Shown here one piece after another: positions 52,151 through 60,611 of a stretch of 64,000 bases of DNA. The stretch comes from an uncultured Chloroflexales bacterium. Lineage in GTDB: Bacteria; Chloroflexota; Chloroflexia; Chloroflexales; Chloroflexaceae. The stretch's first letter is position 1, and each line of letters opens with the position of its first letter. The DNA lies in the NCBI GenBank assembly GCA_937902315.1, contig CALGUG010000019.1, positions 1 through 64,000 of the forward strand, given 5' to 3'. Below the pieces are notes generated by a model. That model saw only the letters and a program-made list of their open reading frames with translations, was not told where the DNA came from and ran no database searches. Position numbers and translations under genes: made by a program.

Positions 52151-52819
52151 TCACCCAGAGTGTTCCGTTAGTATCTTAGCAGATAAACCAAATTTTGACA
52201 ATCTTGTATTTGCTACTGGTTGAAAGGTGAAACGATGAATTTCACAGGGACCAAAGCGGTTTAATGCCGTTTGGTGTTGGGCTGTGCCATAGCCTTTGTG
52301 CTGCTCGAAGCCATAATCGGGATAGGCTCGGCTGGCGCTCTGCATGAGGCGATCGCGGGTAACTTTGGCGATAATTGATGCTGCTGCGATCGATAAGCTA
52401 GTGCTATCGCCCCGAATGATCGATTCTTGGCGAAAAGGCAGCTCTTTAAGTTTAACAGCATCGATCAAGAGTGCTTTGGGGAGCATAGGCAAACTGAAGA
52501 TGGCACTGCTCATAGCCATTTTGGTGGCGGGCACAATGCCGAAAGCATCGATCAGGTAGGCGGGAATGATGCCCACCCCGATGCCGAGCGCGCAGGCTTG
52601 CACACGCTCGAAGCCCGAGTCGCGCTGCGTGGCCGAGAGCTGCTTGCTATCGTTAATGCCAGCGAGCAGGTTGGGGTTGGCATACACTTCTGGTTTTAAG
52701 ATCACAGCGGCGGCCACCACTGGGCCTGCCCAGCAGCCACGTCCTGCTTCATCGATTCCGGCGATTAGATCAGCGCCTTCAGCGGCAAGGCGAAATTCAT
52801 ACTCAAGCGATGGTGTCAT
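52151..52819 (-). CDS. rnhB: Ribonuclease HII
   Basis: 222 aa from ATG 52819; a TTG at 52825 is less likely. Motifs: LIAGIDEAGRGCWAGPVVAAAV (Asp-Glu metal pair), INDSKQLSATQRD, LLIDAVKL (Asp), SIAAASIIAKVTRDRLM, YPDYGFEQHKGYGT and HRFTF. Cuts RNA in RNA-DNA hybrids and at single ribonucleotides. Overlaps the upstream methyltransferase end by 17 bp and precedes the histidine kinase, forming an operon. Slightly long C-terminus (20 extra residues). Confidence 0.94.
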   Translation of the reverse strand: MTPSLEYEFRLAAEGADLIAGIDEAGRGCWAGPVVAAAVILKPEVYANPNLLAGINDSKQLSATQRDSGFERVQACALGIGVGIIPAYLIDAFGIVPATKMAMSSAIFSLPMLPKALLIDAVKLKELPFRQESIIRGDSTSLSIAAASIIAKVTRDRLMQSASRAYPDYGFEQHKGYGTAQHQTALNRFGPCEIHRFTFQPVANTRLSKFGLSAKILTEHSG

Positions 52820-53519
52820 AACCAATAGTGGATCTTTCTTCAGGCTGAGCTACCAAGACCATTACACGGCTTTGGGCGACCGTCACCCAGTTGATCGTGC
52901 AAGCTAACCCCGCTTGGTGTAAGACTGCGAGGCGTGGGTCGTGCGAAAGATCGGGCAGGTCAGCGCTGTGCTCGCTGCTACGGCTATGCAGCGAGCGTTG
53001 GAAGGTCAGCCAATAGGCGATATCAACAAGCTGGGCGTAGAGATCGTGTTGCGTAAAGTGAGCAGCATCGACGAGCACAAAACGCCCGTTCGGTCGCAGC
53101 ACACGCACAATCTCGCGTAAGGTATCAGGATGTAGGATATAGTCGCTTGGAAAGGTCGAAAGCACGCTGTCGAAGCTTTGGTCGGCGAACGGGATCTTTT
53201 GGCTGCGGGCTTGTACAAGGTATGCGGCGTAGCCCGCTCGTGCCAGGCGTTTGCGGCTGTGCCCAAGCATAAAAGGTGAGGCATCGAGGCCGACGATCGG
53301 CAGCTTTTGTTGGGCGCGCGCTAACTGAACATACCCTGTTCCGCAGCCAAGCTCTAAGACCTGACCTTCTAGGAAGGGCAGAGCGGCTTGCGTCCAGGCT
53401 TGCCACAGACCGCGCGATACCAGCCAAGCGACACTATCGTAGCTCCAAGCGTATTCGTTATAGAAGCGTTCAAAGGCCCAGCGCACAAAGCGGCGCTGTA
53501 GCTGAACGAGCAGAGCCAT
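52803..53519 (-). CDS. Class I SAM-dependent methyltransferase
   Basis: 238 aa. Methyltransferase type 11 domain: NEYAWSYDSVAWLVSRGLWQ, VLELGCGTGYVQLARAQ (SAM motif I), PIVGLDASPFMLGHSRKRL (motif II acidic), FADQSFDSVLSTFPSDYI (motif IV) and LREIVRVLRPNGRFVLVD. UbiE-like in overall form, but the substrate is unknown. First gene of the methyltransferase-rnhB-kinase group. Confidence 0.88.
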   Translation of the reverse strand: MALLVQLQRRFVRWAFERFYNEYAWSYDSVAWLVSRGLWQAWTQAALPFLEGQVLELGCGTGYVQLARAQQKLPIVGLDASPFMLGHSRKRLARAGYAAYLVQARSQKIPFADQSFDSVLSTFPSDYILHPDTLREIVRVLRPNGRFVLVDAAHFTQHDLYAQLVDIAYWLTFQRSLHSRSSEHSADLPDLSHDPRLAVLHQAGLACTINWVTVAQSRVMVLVAQPEERSTIGYDTIA

Positions 53520-53560
53520 GGCGGTCTTTCTCTCTAACGAATGGAAACCCTATAGTTGTG

Positions 53561-53704
53561 TTTTGGGGCGGCCTCTCCATACAGGCTGATACCGACGTCT
53601 TGTGATGAGCGCCCTGTTGATAGCCGTAGGCGGACGCGCTAGAAGCCTTTTTGGGGGAGAGACCTCGCCGCTAGCGTTTTGAAGCGTTAAAGCGGATTTG
53701 GTAT
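53561..53704 (+). repeat. Family A repeat unit, full single copy
   Basis: Inner end TTTTGGGGCGGCC, core TAGCCGTAGGCGGACGCG at 53621-53638, outer arm CTAGAAGCC...GGAGAGACCTCGCCGCTAGCG, ending AAGCGGATTTGGTAT. The final CGGATTTGGTAT is identical to the family B terminus. It abuts the rplS terminator. Confidence 0.88.
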
Positions 53705-53749
53705 AAAAAACTGGAGTGCAACATCCAAAAAGGGTGCAGCTCCAGTTTT
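53702..53749 (-). terminator. Rho-independent terminator of rplS
   Basis: AAAACTGGAG (53707-53716) pairs with CTCCAGTTTT (53740-53749), with TGCA/TGCA continuing inward. The minus strand continues TTTTTTATAC. About 25 bp past the rplS stop. Confidence 0.9.
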
Positions 53750-53773
53750 GTAACGCCTATGTAAGCCGAAAAC

Positions 53774-54127
53774 TTAGCGGCGCTCGCGGATGCGGGCAGC
53801 CTTGCCGGTGAGGCCACGCAGGTAGTACAGCTTGCTGCGGCGAACCTTACCACGGCGGATCACCTTGATCGACTCCAGGCGGGGTGCGTGCAGCAGGAAG
53901 GTGCGCTCGACACCGATGCCGTTGGAGGCGATGCGGCGGACGGTGAAGTTTTCGTTGATGCCACTCGCGCGGCGGCTGATCACGACGCCTTCAAAAGGCT
54001 GAACGCGGTCGCGGTTACCTTCGGTAACCATTACGCCAACACGAACAGTATCGCCAACGCGGAAATCAGGGATTTCCTTTTTCATGATGCGAGCTTCAAG
54101 CTCATTAATTACTAAAGACTGAGTCAT
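53774..54127 (-). CDS. rplS: Ribosomal protein L19
   Basis: 117 aa, standard length. FRVGDTVRVGVMVTEGNRDRVQPFEGVVISRRASGIN, FTVRRIASNGIGVERTFLLHAPRLESIKVIRRGKVRRSKLYYLRGLTGKAARI: complete L19 signature. At the 30S-50S interface of the ribosome. Here alone, downstream of secA, away from the rpsP-rimM-trmD genes that usually surround it. Confidence 0.97.
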   Translation of the reverse strand: MTQSLVINELEARIMKKEIPDFRVGDTVRVGVMVTEGNRDRVQPFEGVVISRRASGINENFTVRRIASNGIGVERTFLLHAPRLESIKVIRRGKVRRSKLYYLRGLTGKAARIRERR

Positions 54128-54156
54128 GGGAATTCTCTCTTAATAGTACACATAGG

Positions 54157-54186
54157 GTGGGCGGCGTTATTATAAACGCCGCCCAC
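54157..54186 (-). terminator. Strong hairpin between secA and rplS
   Basis: GTGGGCGGCGT (54157-54167) pairs with ACGCCGCCCAC (54176-54186). No T tract follows on the minus strand, so it may be a secA terminator or an L19 leader structure. Confidence 0.6.
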
Positions 54187-54243
54187 TCGGTTTGTCTGAC
54201 CAGCTAGGGCGATTATAGCATAGAGATGCTCATGGAGCAAATC

Positions 54244-57200
54244 TTACTTCTTCTTGCCGCGCCCCACTGGCTCGGCGCTCTTGGGTGCAGGTGCAGCGCG
54301 ACCCCGTGGCACGGCCCGACCGCGTCCAACCGGGCTGGTAGCAGGGCTGGTTTCGCTACCATTGGCCTTCTTAATGGCTTCGGCAACTTGGGCCACATTG
54401 TTGTTGGCCTGCGAGCTGCTGCGACCAGTGGCCAGTTGGGCCGAGACGCTTGCGGGTGCTGGTTGGGCTGTCGCACCGGCCTGAATGAGATGCATGATCT
54501 CGGATTCGCGACCAAGGTGGCACTGTTTGAACTTGCGCCCGCTGCCACAAGGGCAGGGATCGTTGCGGCCCGGCATCTGCACGGTGCGGCGGATCGGCTT
54601 GGCGGCCTTGGCGGCCTCTTCGGTGTCGCCCACGCGCTGAGCGCTCGCCAGACGGGCTTCTTGCTCCATCTTGATCTGGCGCAGATACTGTTCGTACTGG
54701 AACGAGGCCGGAATGATGTTGTAGACGATGTCGTGCGTGATGTTGGCCTTGAGTTCGTCGAACATATCGAAGGACTTGCGCTTGAATTCGACCAGCGGGT
54801 CGCGCTGAGCGAAGGCCTGCAAGCTGATCGATTGGCGCAGATCGTCCATTGCGGTCAGGTAATCGACCCATTGGCGATCGATCGCGCCCAACATCATGCG
54901 GCGCTCGACGAAACGCATCTGTTCGGAGCCAATGGCCTCTTCGCGCTTGGCATAGGCGGCCTCGATCTCATCGACCAGCATGCTTTCGATCTCATCGCGG
55001 GTCAACTCAGCCAGCTTGTCGGCTGTGAAGTCCGAGCCGAGCAAGGGGTTGATATTCTTGATGGCGCGCAGCAGGGCCTCGAAGTCCCAGAGTTCGCGGT
55101 CATCGGCTGGCAGATGTTCATCGACCAATGAGGCGATCTCTTCGCCGATCATCTGCAAGACTTCGTCGTGCATGTCTTTGCCGCTCAAAATAGCGCGGCG
55201 GTCAGAGTAGATGATCTGACGCTGTTTGTTGACCACATCGTCGAATTCGACGGTGTGTTTACGCACGTCGAAGTTAAAGCCTTCAACGCGGGTTTGCGCG
55301 CCTTCGATCGACTTATTGATGATGCCGGCCTGAATCGGCATGTCATCTTCAACGCCGAGACGCTCCATAATGCCCTTAATGCGCTCCATAGGACCGAAGC
55401 GGCGCATTAGGTCATCTTCAAGGCTCATAAAGAAGCGTGACGAACCCGGGTCTCCTTGGCGTCCGGCGCGACCACGCAGCTGGTTGTCGATACGGCGAGC
55501 CTCGTGGCGCTCGGTACCGATGATGTGCAGACCACCGAGAGCGACCACTTCTTCGCGCTCTTTACTGGTGATCTCTTCAGCTTCCTGCTTGGCCGCAGCT
55601 AGTTCTTCAGGCGTTGCCTTTTCGAAGGCGATGCCTTTGTTGTGGAGAATATCTTCGATCAGACCGTCGGGGTTACCGCCCAAAAGGATGTCGGTACCAC
55701 GACCAGCCATGTTGGTGGCGATAGTGACGGCACCTTTGCGACCGGCTTGGGCGACGATGGCCGCCTCACGTTCGTGATGCTTGGCGTTCAAGACGTTATG
55801 TTTGATGCCGTTGCGTCGCAGCAGTTCGCTGAGGCGTTCCGAGGTTTCGACCGAGGTTGTACCGACCAGTACCGGGCGGCCGGTCTCGTGAATCTCTTTA
55901 AGCTCTTTTAACACGGCGTTGAACTTGGCCTGCTCAGTTCGATAGATCTGATCGGGCAAGTCTTGGCGCTGCATGGGGCGGTTGGTGGGCACCACCACAA
56001 CATCGAGGTTGTAGATTTTGCCCAACTCTTCGCGCTCGGTCCAAGCTGTACCGGTCATACCAGCCAGCTTGCGATACATACGGAAGTAATTCTGGAAGGT
56101 GATGGTTGCCAGCGTTACGTTCTCGTTTTTAATCTTGACGCGCGGGTTGAGTAAGCTCTCTTTGGCCTCTACAGCCTGATGCAAACCATCGCTCCAGCGA
56201 CGGCCCGGCATTTTACGTCCGGTGAATTCGTCGACGATCACGATCTCGCCATCGGGCTCTACCACGTAGTCGCGGTCGCGATGGTAGATGAATTGAGCCT
56301 TGAGGGCGTTGTCGACGAAGTGAGTCAACTCGAAATACTTCGGGTCGTAGAGGCTCTCATCTTCGGGGATGCCTAGCAAGCGCTCAACTTTTTCGATACC
56401 TTGATCGGTGAGCGAGATGCTCTTCGAGCGCTCGTCGATCCAGAAGTCGCCATCGTATTCGGCGCCCTCTTTGACCTCTTTTTGAGACACTGTGCTCGGT
56501 TTGAGGTTGGGAGCGATTCGCGCCACACGGCGATATTCATCGCTCGATTTGTTCGAGGGGCCGGAGATAATCAGCGGTGTACGCGCTTCGTCGATCAAGA
56601 TGTTGTCGACCTCGTCGACGATCGCGAAGTAGAGTTCGCGCTGGACCATCTGATCGAGCTCGACCGCCATATTGTCGCGCAGGTAGTCGAAGCCGAATTC
56701 GTTGTTGGTACCGTAGGTGATGTCGCAATAGTAAGCTTCGCGGCGGGTACACGGTCGCCAGTGTACCAAACGCTGATCTTCTTGGTTGGCGTTGGGGTCG
56801 ACGAAGTCGGGATCGTAGATAGCGCTATAGTCGTGAGCAATAAAGCCGACGCTGAGGCCGAGGAAGTGGTAGATCTGGCCCATCCAGCCAGCACCAACTT
56901 TAGCCAAATAGTCGTTGACAGTTACCAAGTGGGCGCCACGTCCGGCCAAGGCATTAAGGTACAGCGGCAAGCTCGCTGTCAAGGTTTTACCTTCACCGGT
57001 TTTCATTTCGGCGATCTTGCCTTGGTGCAAGACGACACCACCGATCAGCTGTACGTCGAAGTGACGCTGGCCGATCGTGCGTTTGGCAGCTTCTCGAACA
57101 ACAGCAAAGGCTTCGGGCAGAATAGCGTCAAGTTCTTCTTGAGTAATTTCGTCGCGTTCGCGTTCGAGTTTCTGCAAGACGTCGTCAAGCGAACGACGTT

Positions 57201-57435
57201 TATCAAGATCTCGTTCTGCGAGATAGTTCTTGCGAACGGTTTCGATCTCTTGATTAATATCGGCTACGGCGTCTTGAATCTTTTCGCGGAACTTGGTGGT
57301 GTGCGCGCGTAGTTCTTCGTCAGAAAGTGCAGAAAAACTATTTTCTAAACTATTGATTTTCTGTATGAACGGCTGAATCTGGCGTACGGCTTTGTCGCCT
57401 GTATCAGTCAGAAGGTTTCGCAGCCAGTTAAACAT
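54244..57435 (-). CDS. secA: Preprotein translocase ATPase SecA
   Basis: 1063 aa from ATG 57435 (AGAAGGGTATCTT). NBD1 with QLIGGVVLHQGKIAEMKTGEGKT (Walker A), VTVNDYLAK, FAIVDEVDNILIDEARTPLIISG (Walker B), preprotein cross-linking domain, NBD2 (TIATNMAGRGTDI, GRAGRQGDPGSSRF), helical scaffold and the C-terminal zinc motif DPCPCGSGRKFKQCHLG. Longer than the roughly 900 aa of E. coli SecA: an insertion in NBD1 (about 200-245, Asp/Tyr-rich) and a Pro/Ala/Gly tail of 90 residues after the zinc motif. Motor for Sec export. Confidence 0.96.
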   Translation of the reverse strand: MFNWLRNLLTDTGDKAVRQIQPFIQKINSLENSFSALSDEELRAHTTKFREKIQDAVADINQEIETVRKNYLAERDLDKRRSLDDVLQKLERERDEITQEELDAILPEAFAVVREAAKRTIGQRHFDVQLIGGVVLHQGKIAEMKTGEGKTLTASLPLYLNALAGRGAHLVTVNDYLAKVGAGWMGQIYHFLGLSVGFIAHDYSAIYDPDFVDPNANQEDQRLVHWRPCTRREAYYCDITYGTNNEFGFDYLRDNMAVELDQMVQRELYFAIVDEVDNILIDEARTPLIISGPSNKSSDEYRRVARIAPNLKPSTVSQKEVKEGAEYDGDFWIDERSKSISLTDQGIEKVERLLGIPEDESLYDPKYFELTHFVDNALKAQFIYHRDRDYVVEPDGEIVIVDEFTGRKMPGRRWSDGLHQAVEAKESLLNPRVKIKNENVTLATITFQNYFRMYRKLAGMTGTAWTEREELGKIYNLDVVVVPTNRPMQRQDLPDQIYRTEQAKFNAVLKELKEIHETGRPVLVGTTSVETSERLSELLRRNGIKHNVLNAKHHEREAAIVAQAGRKGAVTIATNMAGRGTDILLGGNPDGLIEDILHNKGIAFEKATPEELAAAKQEAEEITSKEREEVVALGGLHIIGTERHEARRIDNQLRGRAGRQGDPGSSRFFMSLEDDLMRRFGPMERIKGIMERLGVEDDMPIQAGIINKSIEGAQTRVEGFNFDVRKHTVEFDDVVNKQRQIIYSDRRAILSGKDMHDEVLQMIGEEIASLVDEHLPADDRELWDFEALLRAIKNINPLLGSDFTADKLAELTRDEIESMLVDEIEAAYAKREEAIGSEQMRFVERRMMLGAIDRQWVDYLTAMDDLRQSISLQAFAQRDPLVEFKRKSFDMFDELKANITHDIVYNIIPASFQYEQYLRQIKMEQEARLASAQRVGDTEEAAKAAKPIRRTVQMPGRNDPCPCGSGRKFKQCHLGRESEIMHLIQAGATAQPAPASVSAQLATGRSSSQANNNVAQVAEAIKKANGSETSPATSPVGRGRAVPRGRAAPAPKSAEPVGRGKKK

Positions 57436-57570
57436 AAGATACCCTTCTTGTGCCATTATTGAATGACACACGCACTAAACCCTCTAAGGGCAAACACTTG
57501 CTTCATTATACAGACGCAGGGAAGCGGACGCAAGCCGCAGTGCGCCCGCTTTTGGCTGGATCTGCGTTTT

Positions 57571-58917
57571 TTATGCCAAGTCTACAAAATATGAACGACA
57601 GGCTGCCGCGAGAAGTTCCCTTGACATAATCGGTTTGGTGCGCGTGAAGCGAGCGATGTCGGTGAGCTGTTCGATCAGGTCGCGCGGGTGAACAGCGCGC
57701 AGTTCCAGTCCACGTTTGGGATACTCTTCGGTAAGCAGATAGCGCAAGCCGTCGTCGCTATAGGTGACTTGGCGACTGGCACAGATGCGACGCATGATTT
57801 CGCGGTATTCGGCCGGACTTGGGTTAGGAATCTCGATTTTATAGCGAATTCGGCGTAGGAATGCTTCGTCGACTAGCTCTTTTGGATCGAGGTTGGTCGA
57901 GAAGATGATGAGTTGATCGAAGGGAATCTCGATCTTTTTACCTGTGTGAAGGGTCAAGAAATCGGAACGTTTTTCGAGGGGTACGATCCAACGGTTGAGC
58001 AGGGCCTGCGGGCTAATCATCTGGCGGCCAAAGTCGTCGATTAAGAAGATACCGCCGTTGGCTTTCATCTGTAGGGGAGCTTCGTAAAATTTGCTGGTCG
58101 GTTCAAATACCAAGTCGAGCGAAGCCATGTTTAGCTCGCCACCAGCGATTACGATTGGACGTTTGGTCAGCACCCAGCGTTGATCGATAGCGTAACTCTC
58201 TTCCTTCGAGATCGGGATCTCGGTGTGGTAGACCGCATCGAAGACCTTGATCACCTGACCGTCGACGACCACGGCATGTGGCAGGGCGATCGAGTCCGAG
58301 AGCATGCGTGTGATCGCTTCGGCGATCACGGTCTTTCCATTACCAGCATGCCCATAGAGGAAGACTGAGCGCCCCGAGTTGATGGCCGGGCCAAGCTGCA
58401 TCAAGAGCTGATCGTTGATCACCAGATGGCTGAAGGCTTTGCGGATCTGCTCTTCGTCTACCAAGAGGCCCTGTAAGCTTTGGCGCTTCATCATGGCGGT
58501 GTAGGCTTGCAGCGTGACAGGCGCTGGCCCAAGGTATTGGCTGCGTTCGCCCAGCTCTTTGGCGCGCTCGATCCCTTTGCTGGTTACTTGGTAACGGTAG
58601 GCTCGTTCGCCAATGCCGCCGCTGCCTTTGATCTCGATCATCTGCTCTTTGCGCAGATAGCTGATGGCTTGGTCGAGCACTCCTTCAAGTGGAAGGCGAA
58701 GCTGGTCGCTGATGCCTTGACCTGTGAGTTCGCCGATGATATAGAGACTGCGCAGTACCAGATCTGCAATATAGGAGAGGGTAAGGCCCGTTTGTTCAAC
58801 GTTCAATGGACGACGGGGTAATTTTGGCTCTACAGACTGCTCATTATCACTCAGAGTCACAGTAGGGAGTGGCATTGAGGCTTCTCCTGCTAGAGTATCG
58901 TGGGTTGGCTCGTTCAT
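57571..58917 (-). CDS. AAA ATPase with N-terminal winged-helix domain
   Basis: 448 aa from ATG 58917. Residues 35-130 form a winged-helix-like domain (LTLSYIADLVLRSLYIIGELTGQGISDQL...YRYQVTSKGIERAKELG). Residues 165-440 are an AAA+ module: VFLYGHAGNGKTVIAEAI (Walker A), GGIFLIDDFGRQ (Walker B, D-D), IIFSTNLDPKEL (sensor 1), FLRRIRYKIEI (Arg finger region). MoxR-like in overall look, but not a standard member. Upstream of secA by 135 bp on the same strand. Function unknown; related ATPases have been noted near pilus genes, none of which are here. Confidence 0.75.
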   Translation of the reverse strand: MNEPTHDTLAGEASMPLPTVTLSDNEQSVEPKLPRRPLNVEQTGLTLSYIADLVLRSLYIIGELTGQGISDQLRLPLEGVLDQAISYLRKEQMIEIKGSGGIGERAYRYQVTSKGIERAKELGERSQYLGPAPVTLQAYTAMMKRQSLQGLLVDEEQIRKAFSHLVINDQLLMQLGPAINSGRSVFLYGHAGNGKTVIAEAITRMLSDSIALPHAVVVDGQVIKVFDAVYHTEIPISKEESYAIDQRWVLTKRPIVIAGGELNMASLDLVFEPTSKFYEAPLQMKANGGIFLIDDFGRQMISPQALLNRWIVPLEKRSDFLTLHTGKKIEIPFDQLIIFSTNLDPKELVDEAFLRRIRYKIEIPNPSPAEYREIMRRICASRQVTYSDDGLRYLLTEEYPKRGLELRAVHPRDLIEQLTDIARFTRTKPIMSRELLAAACRSYFVDLA

Positions 58918-59529
58918 ATAGACCACAGCTTTCTATGCTAACCAATGCTTTAGGAAGAGCGATCTGTGGTCTATGAAGCAAGTTATATGCACAGAATTCG
59001 CTGTTGCTTTGGGTGTTCGACCATTTCCAAGGCAGCAGAGGAAGATGCAGCTGCTTGTCGTAAGCTGAGGCTCGGATGTTTGTGACAAGCGAACTGGGTG
59101 ATAGGAGATAGAACCTTGGGGAGTGTCTCGTATACTGCCATACTGGCACTACGAGTATAGCATATTGCCCTTTTAGTCGGCAAGATCTTGCTATTTTTCG
59201 CTTAGGGGTTTCTTGACAAAACACCACTGGTGTAGTACGCTGTTTTGCAGAAGTACGGGATGATTTCTCAATACAGATTATTCTGATAATCGTAGTAATA
59301 CCCGGGTTTTTTTGGGTATGCGAGAAGTATCCTTTTGCAGTTGTCTTCTCCTTCTCGACCTAATCCTTACGTTCGTCTGAACATCAACATCAATCCTTGG
59401 CCTAACACGAACAATTCTATACTGGCTCGCCTAAGGGGGCATTGCCAAGTAGTTTATACGTGCAATTTATGACGATCATTGTAGCGTGGCTGAGGTTGTT
59501 TTGTCATTTGCAGCGAAAGGAGTGCGATT
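58918..59529. other. Long divergent promoter region, AAA ATPase / cox operon
   Basis: About 610 bp without a gene. Holds the cox promoter at 59213. Near 59301-59322 ATACCC and GGGTAT flank a T-run, a possible small stem in the leader. No family A or B unit. The leader from the promoter to coxG is about 280 nt. Confidence 0.45.
59213..59241 (+). promoter_or_regulatory. Cox operon promoter with palindrome in the spacer
   Basis: TTGACA (59213-59218, perfect -35), 17-bp spacer, TACGCT (59236-59241, poor -10). The spacer contains ACACCACTGGTGT (59221-59233), a perfect 6-bp inverted repeat with one central base, well placed for a repressor or an activator that helps the weak -10. Confidence 0.6.
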
Positions 59530-60465
59530 TTGAAAGTCGCAGGTACGTATACATTTTCAGCCTCGCGCGAAGAGGTTTGGGCTGCCATTAACGATCCTGA
59601 GGTGCTTGCACGGGCTATTCCTGGCTGTCAGCGCCTTGATCAAGTTGGCGAGCATGAGTTTGAAAGCACCTTGAAAGTTGGTTTGCAAGCGGTCAAGGGT
59701 GTCTACAGTGGCCGTGTAACTCTTTCGAATCATCAAGTGCCTAGCCATTATGAGATCTTGATCGATGGCAAAGGCTCCAATGGCTTTTTGAAAGGCACCG
59801 GAGCGATCGATTTGGAAGAAGCTGGTGAGGACAAAACCCTTTTGAAATATAAGGGTGAGGCTCAGGTTGGCGGCACAATCGCCAGCGTTGGTCAGCGCTT
59901 GCTCGACGGCGCTGCCAAGACCTTGATCAATCAAAGCCTAAAGGCGCTCGCTCAACAGATCGAGTTGCGCAAGCAGGGTGGCCAAGCCAGCGCAGAGGGC
60001 GCCAGCGCTCAGGCCGATGCGGTGCCTGCTGCCGCTAAGGAAGCTGCGGCTCCGGGGGCTGCCAAAGAGCCTGCTGCCCCCAATGCAACTACTACAACGT
60101 TGAGCGCTACTTCCCCATCGGCTAGCGCGTCTGAGACGCAGGTTTCGAGCAATTCGAGCACGCCTAGCCCCGACGCGGGTGAAGGAAACGCGCCTACCAC
60201 CTTTGAGACTGTTACCGAGCCAGCTGCCCAAGATGCTAAAAAAGGTGTCGCCTCTGCGACCGCTGAGGCTGCTGCAACTATCGCTCCGGAGGCGTCGAAA
60301 GCAGGCTTCCAGCCTCGTTCTATCGTTGTGCCTGAGGGCGAGCAGCTTTCCGAAACTTCGCTTATTCAAGGTATGATCAGCGATTTCGTTAAGGATCGCC
60401 CTTGGGTTGCGTGGGTTGTGATCGCATTCCTGCTTGGCATCTTGTGGGGACGCCGCAAGGGCTAA
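59530..60465 (+). CDS. coxG: CoxG-like SRPBCC protein with C-terminal membrane anchor
   Basis: 311 aa, TTG start seven bases after AAAGGAG. Residues 1-150 are a CoxG/SRPBCC domain (GTYTFSASREEVWAAINDPEVLARAIPGCQ..., GKGSNGFLKGTGAIDL, GEAQVGGTIASVGQRLLDGAAKTLI). A 130-residue Ala/Ser/Pro/Glu linker follows, then one C-terminal membrane helix (WVAWVVIAFLLGILWG). CoxG tethers CO dehydrogenase to the membrane in Oligotropha; this layout fits. First gene of the cox group. Confidence 0.88.
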   Translation: MKVAGTYTFSASREEVWAAINDPEVLARAIPGCQRLDQVGEHEFESTLKVGLQAVKGVYSGRVTLSNHQVPSHYEILIDGKGSNGFLKGTGAIDLEEAGEDKTLLKYKGEAQVGGTIASVGQRLLDGAAKTLINQSLKALAQQIELRKQGGQASAEGASAQADAVPAAAKEAAAPGAAKEPAAPNATTTTLSATSPSASASETQVSSNSSTPSPDAGEGNAPTTFETVTEPAAQDAKKGVASATAEAAATIAPEASKAGFQPRSIVVPEGEQLSETSLIQGMISDFVKDRPWVAWVVIAFLLGILWGRRKG

Positions 60466-60611
60466 GCGTGGTTATATACCGTTAAACTGAACGCGTTGTT
60501 GCGTAACTTCCGAGATGAGGCATCGTTTTCAAGTGAATCAACATTGGGAGCGATGCCTCTTATCTTTCATCTTTTGTATACCGTGCAGTTCAGTAAGAGG
60601 AGGTTGTACCG

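Noticed and set aside
56401..57312. 303-codon plus-strand ORF
   Set aside because: Antisense to secA NBD1, which is well conserved.
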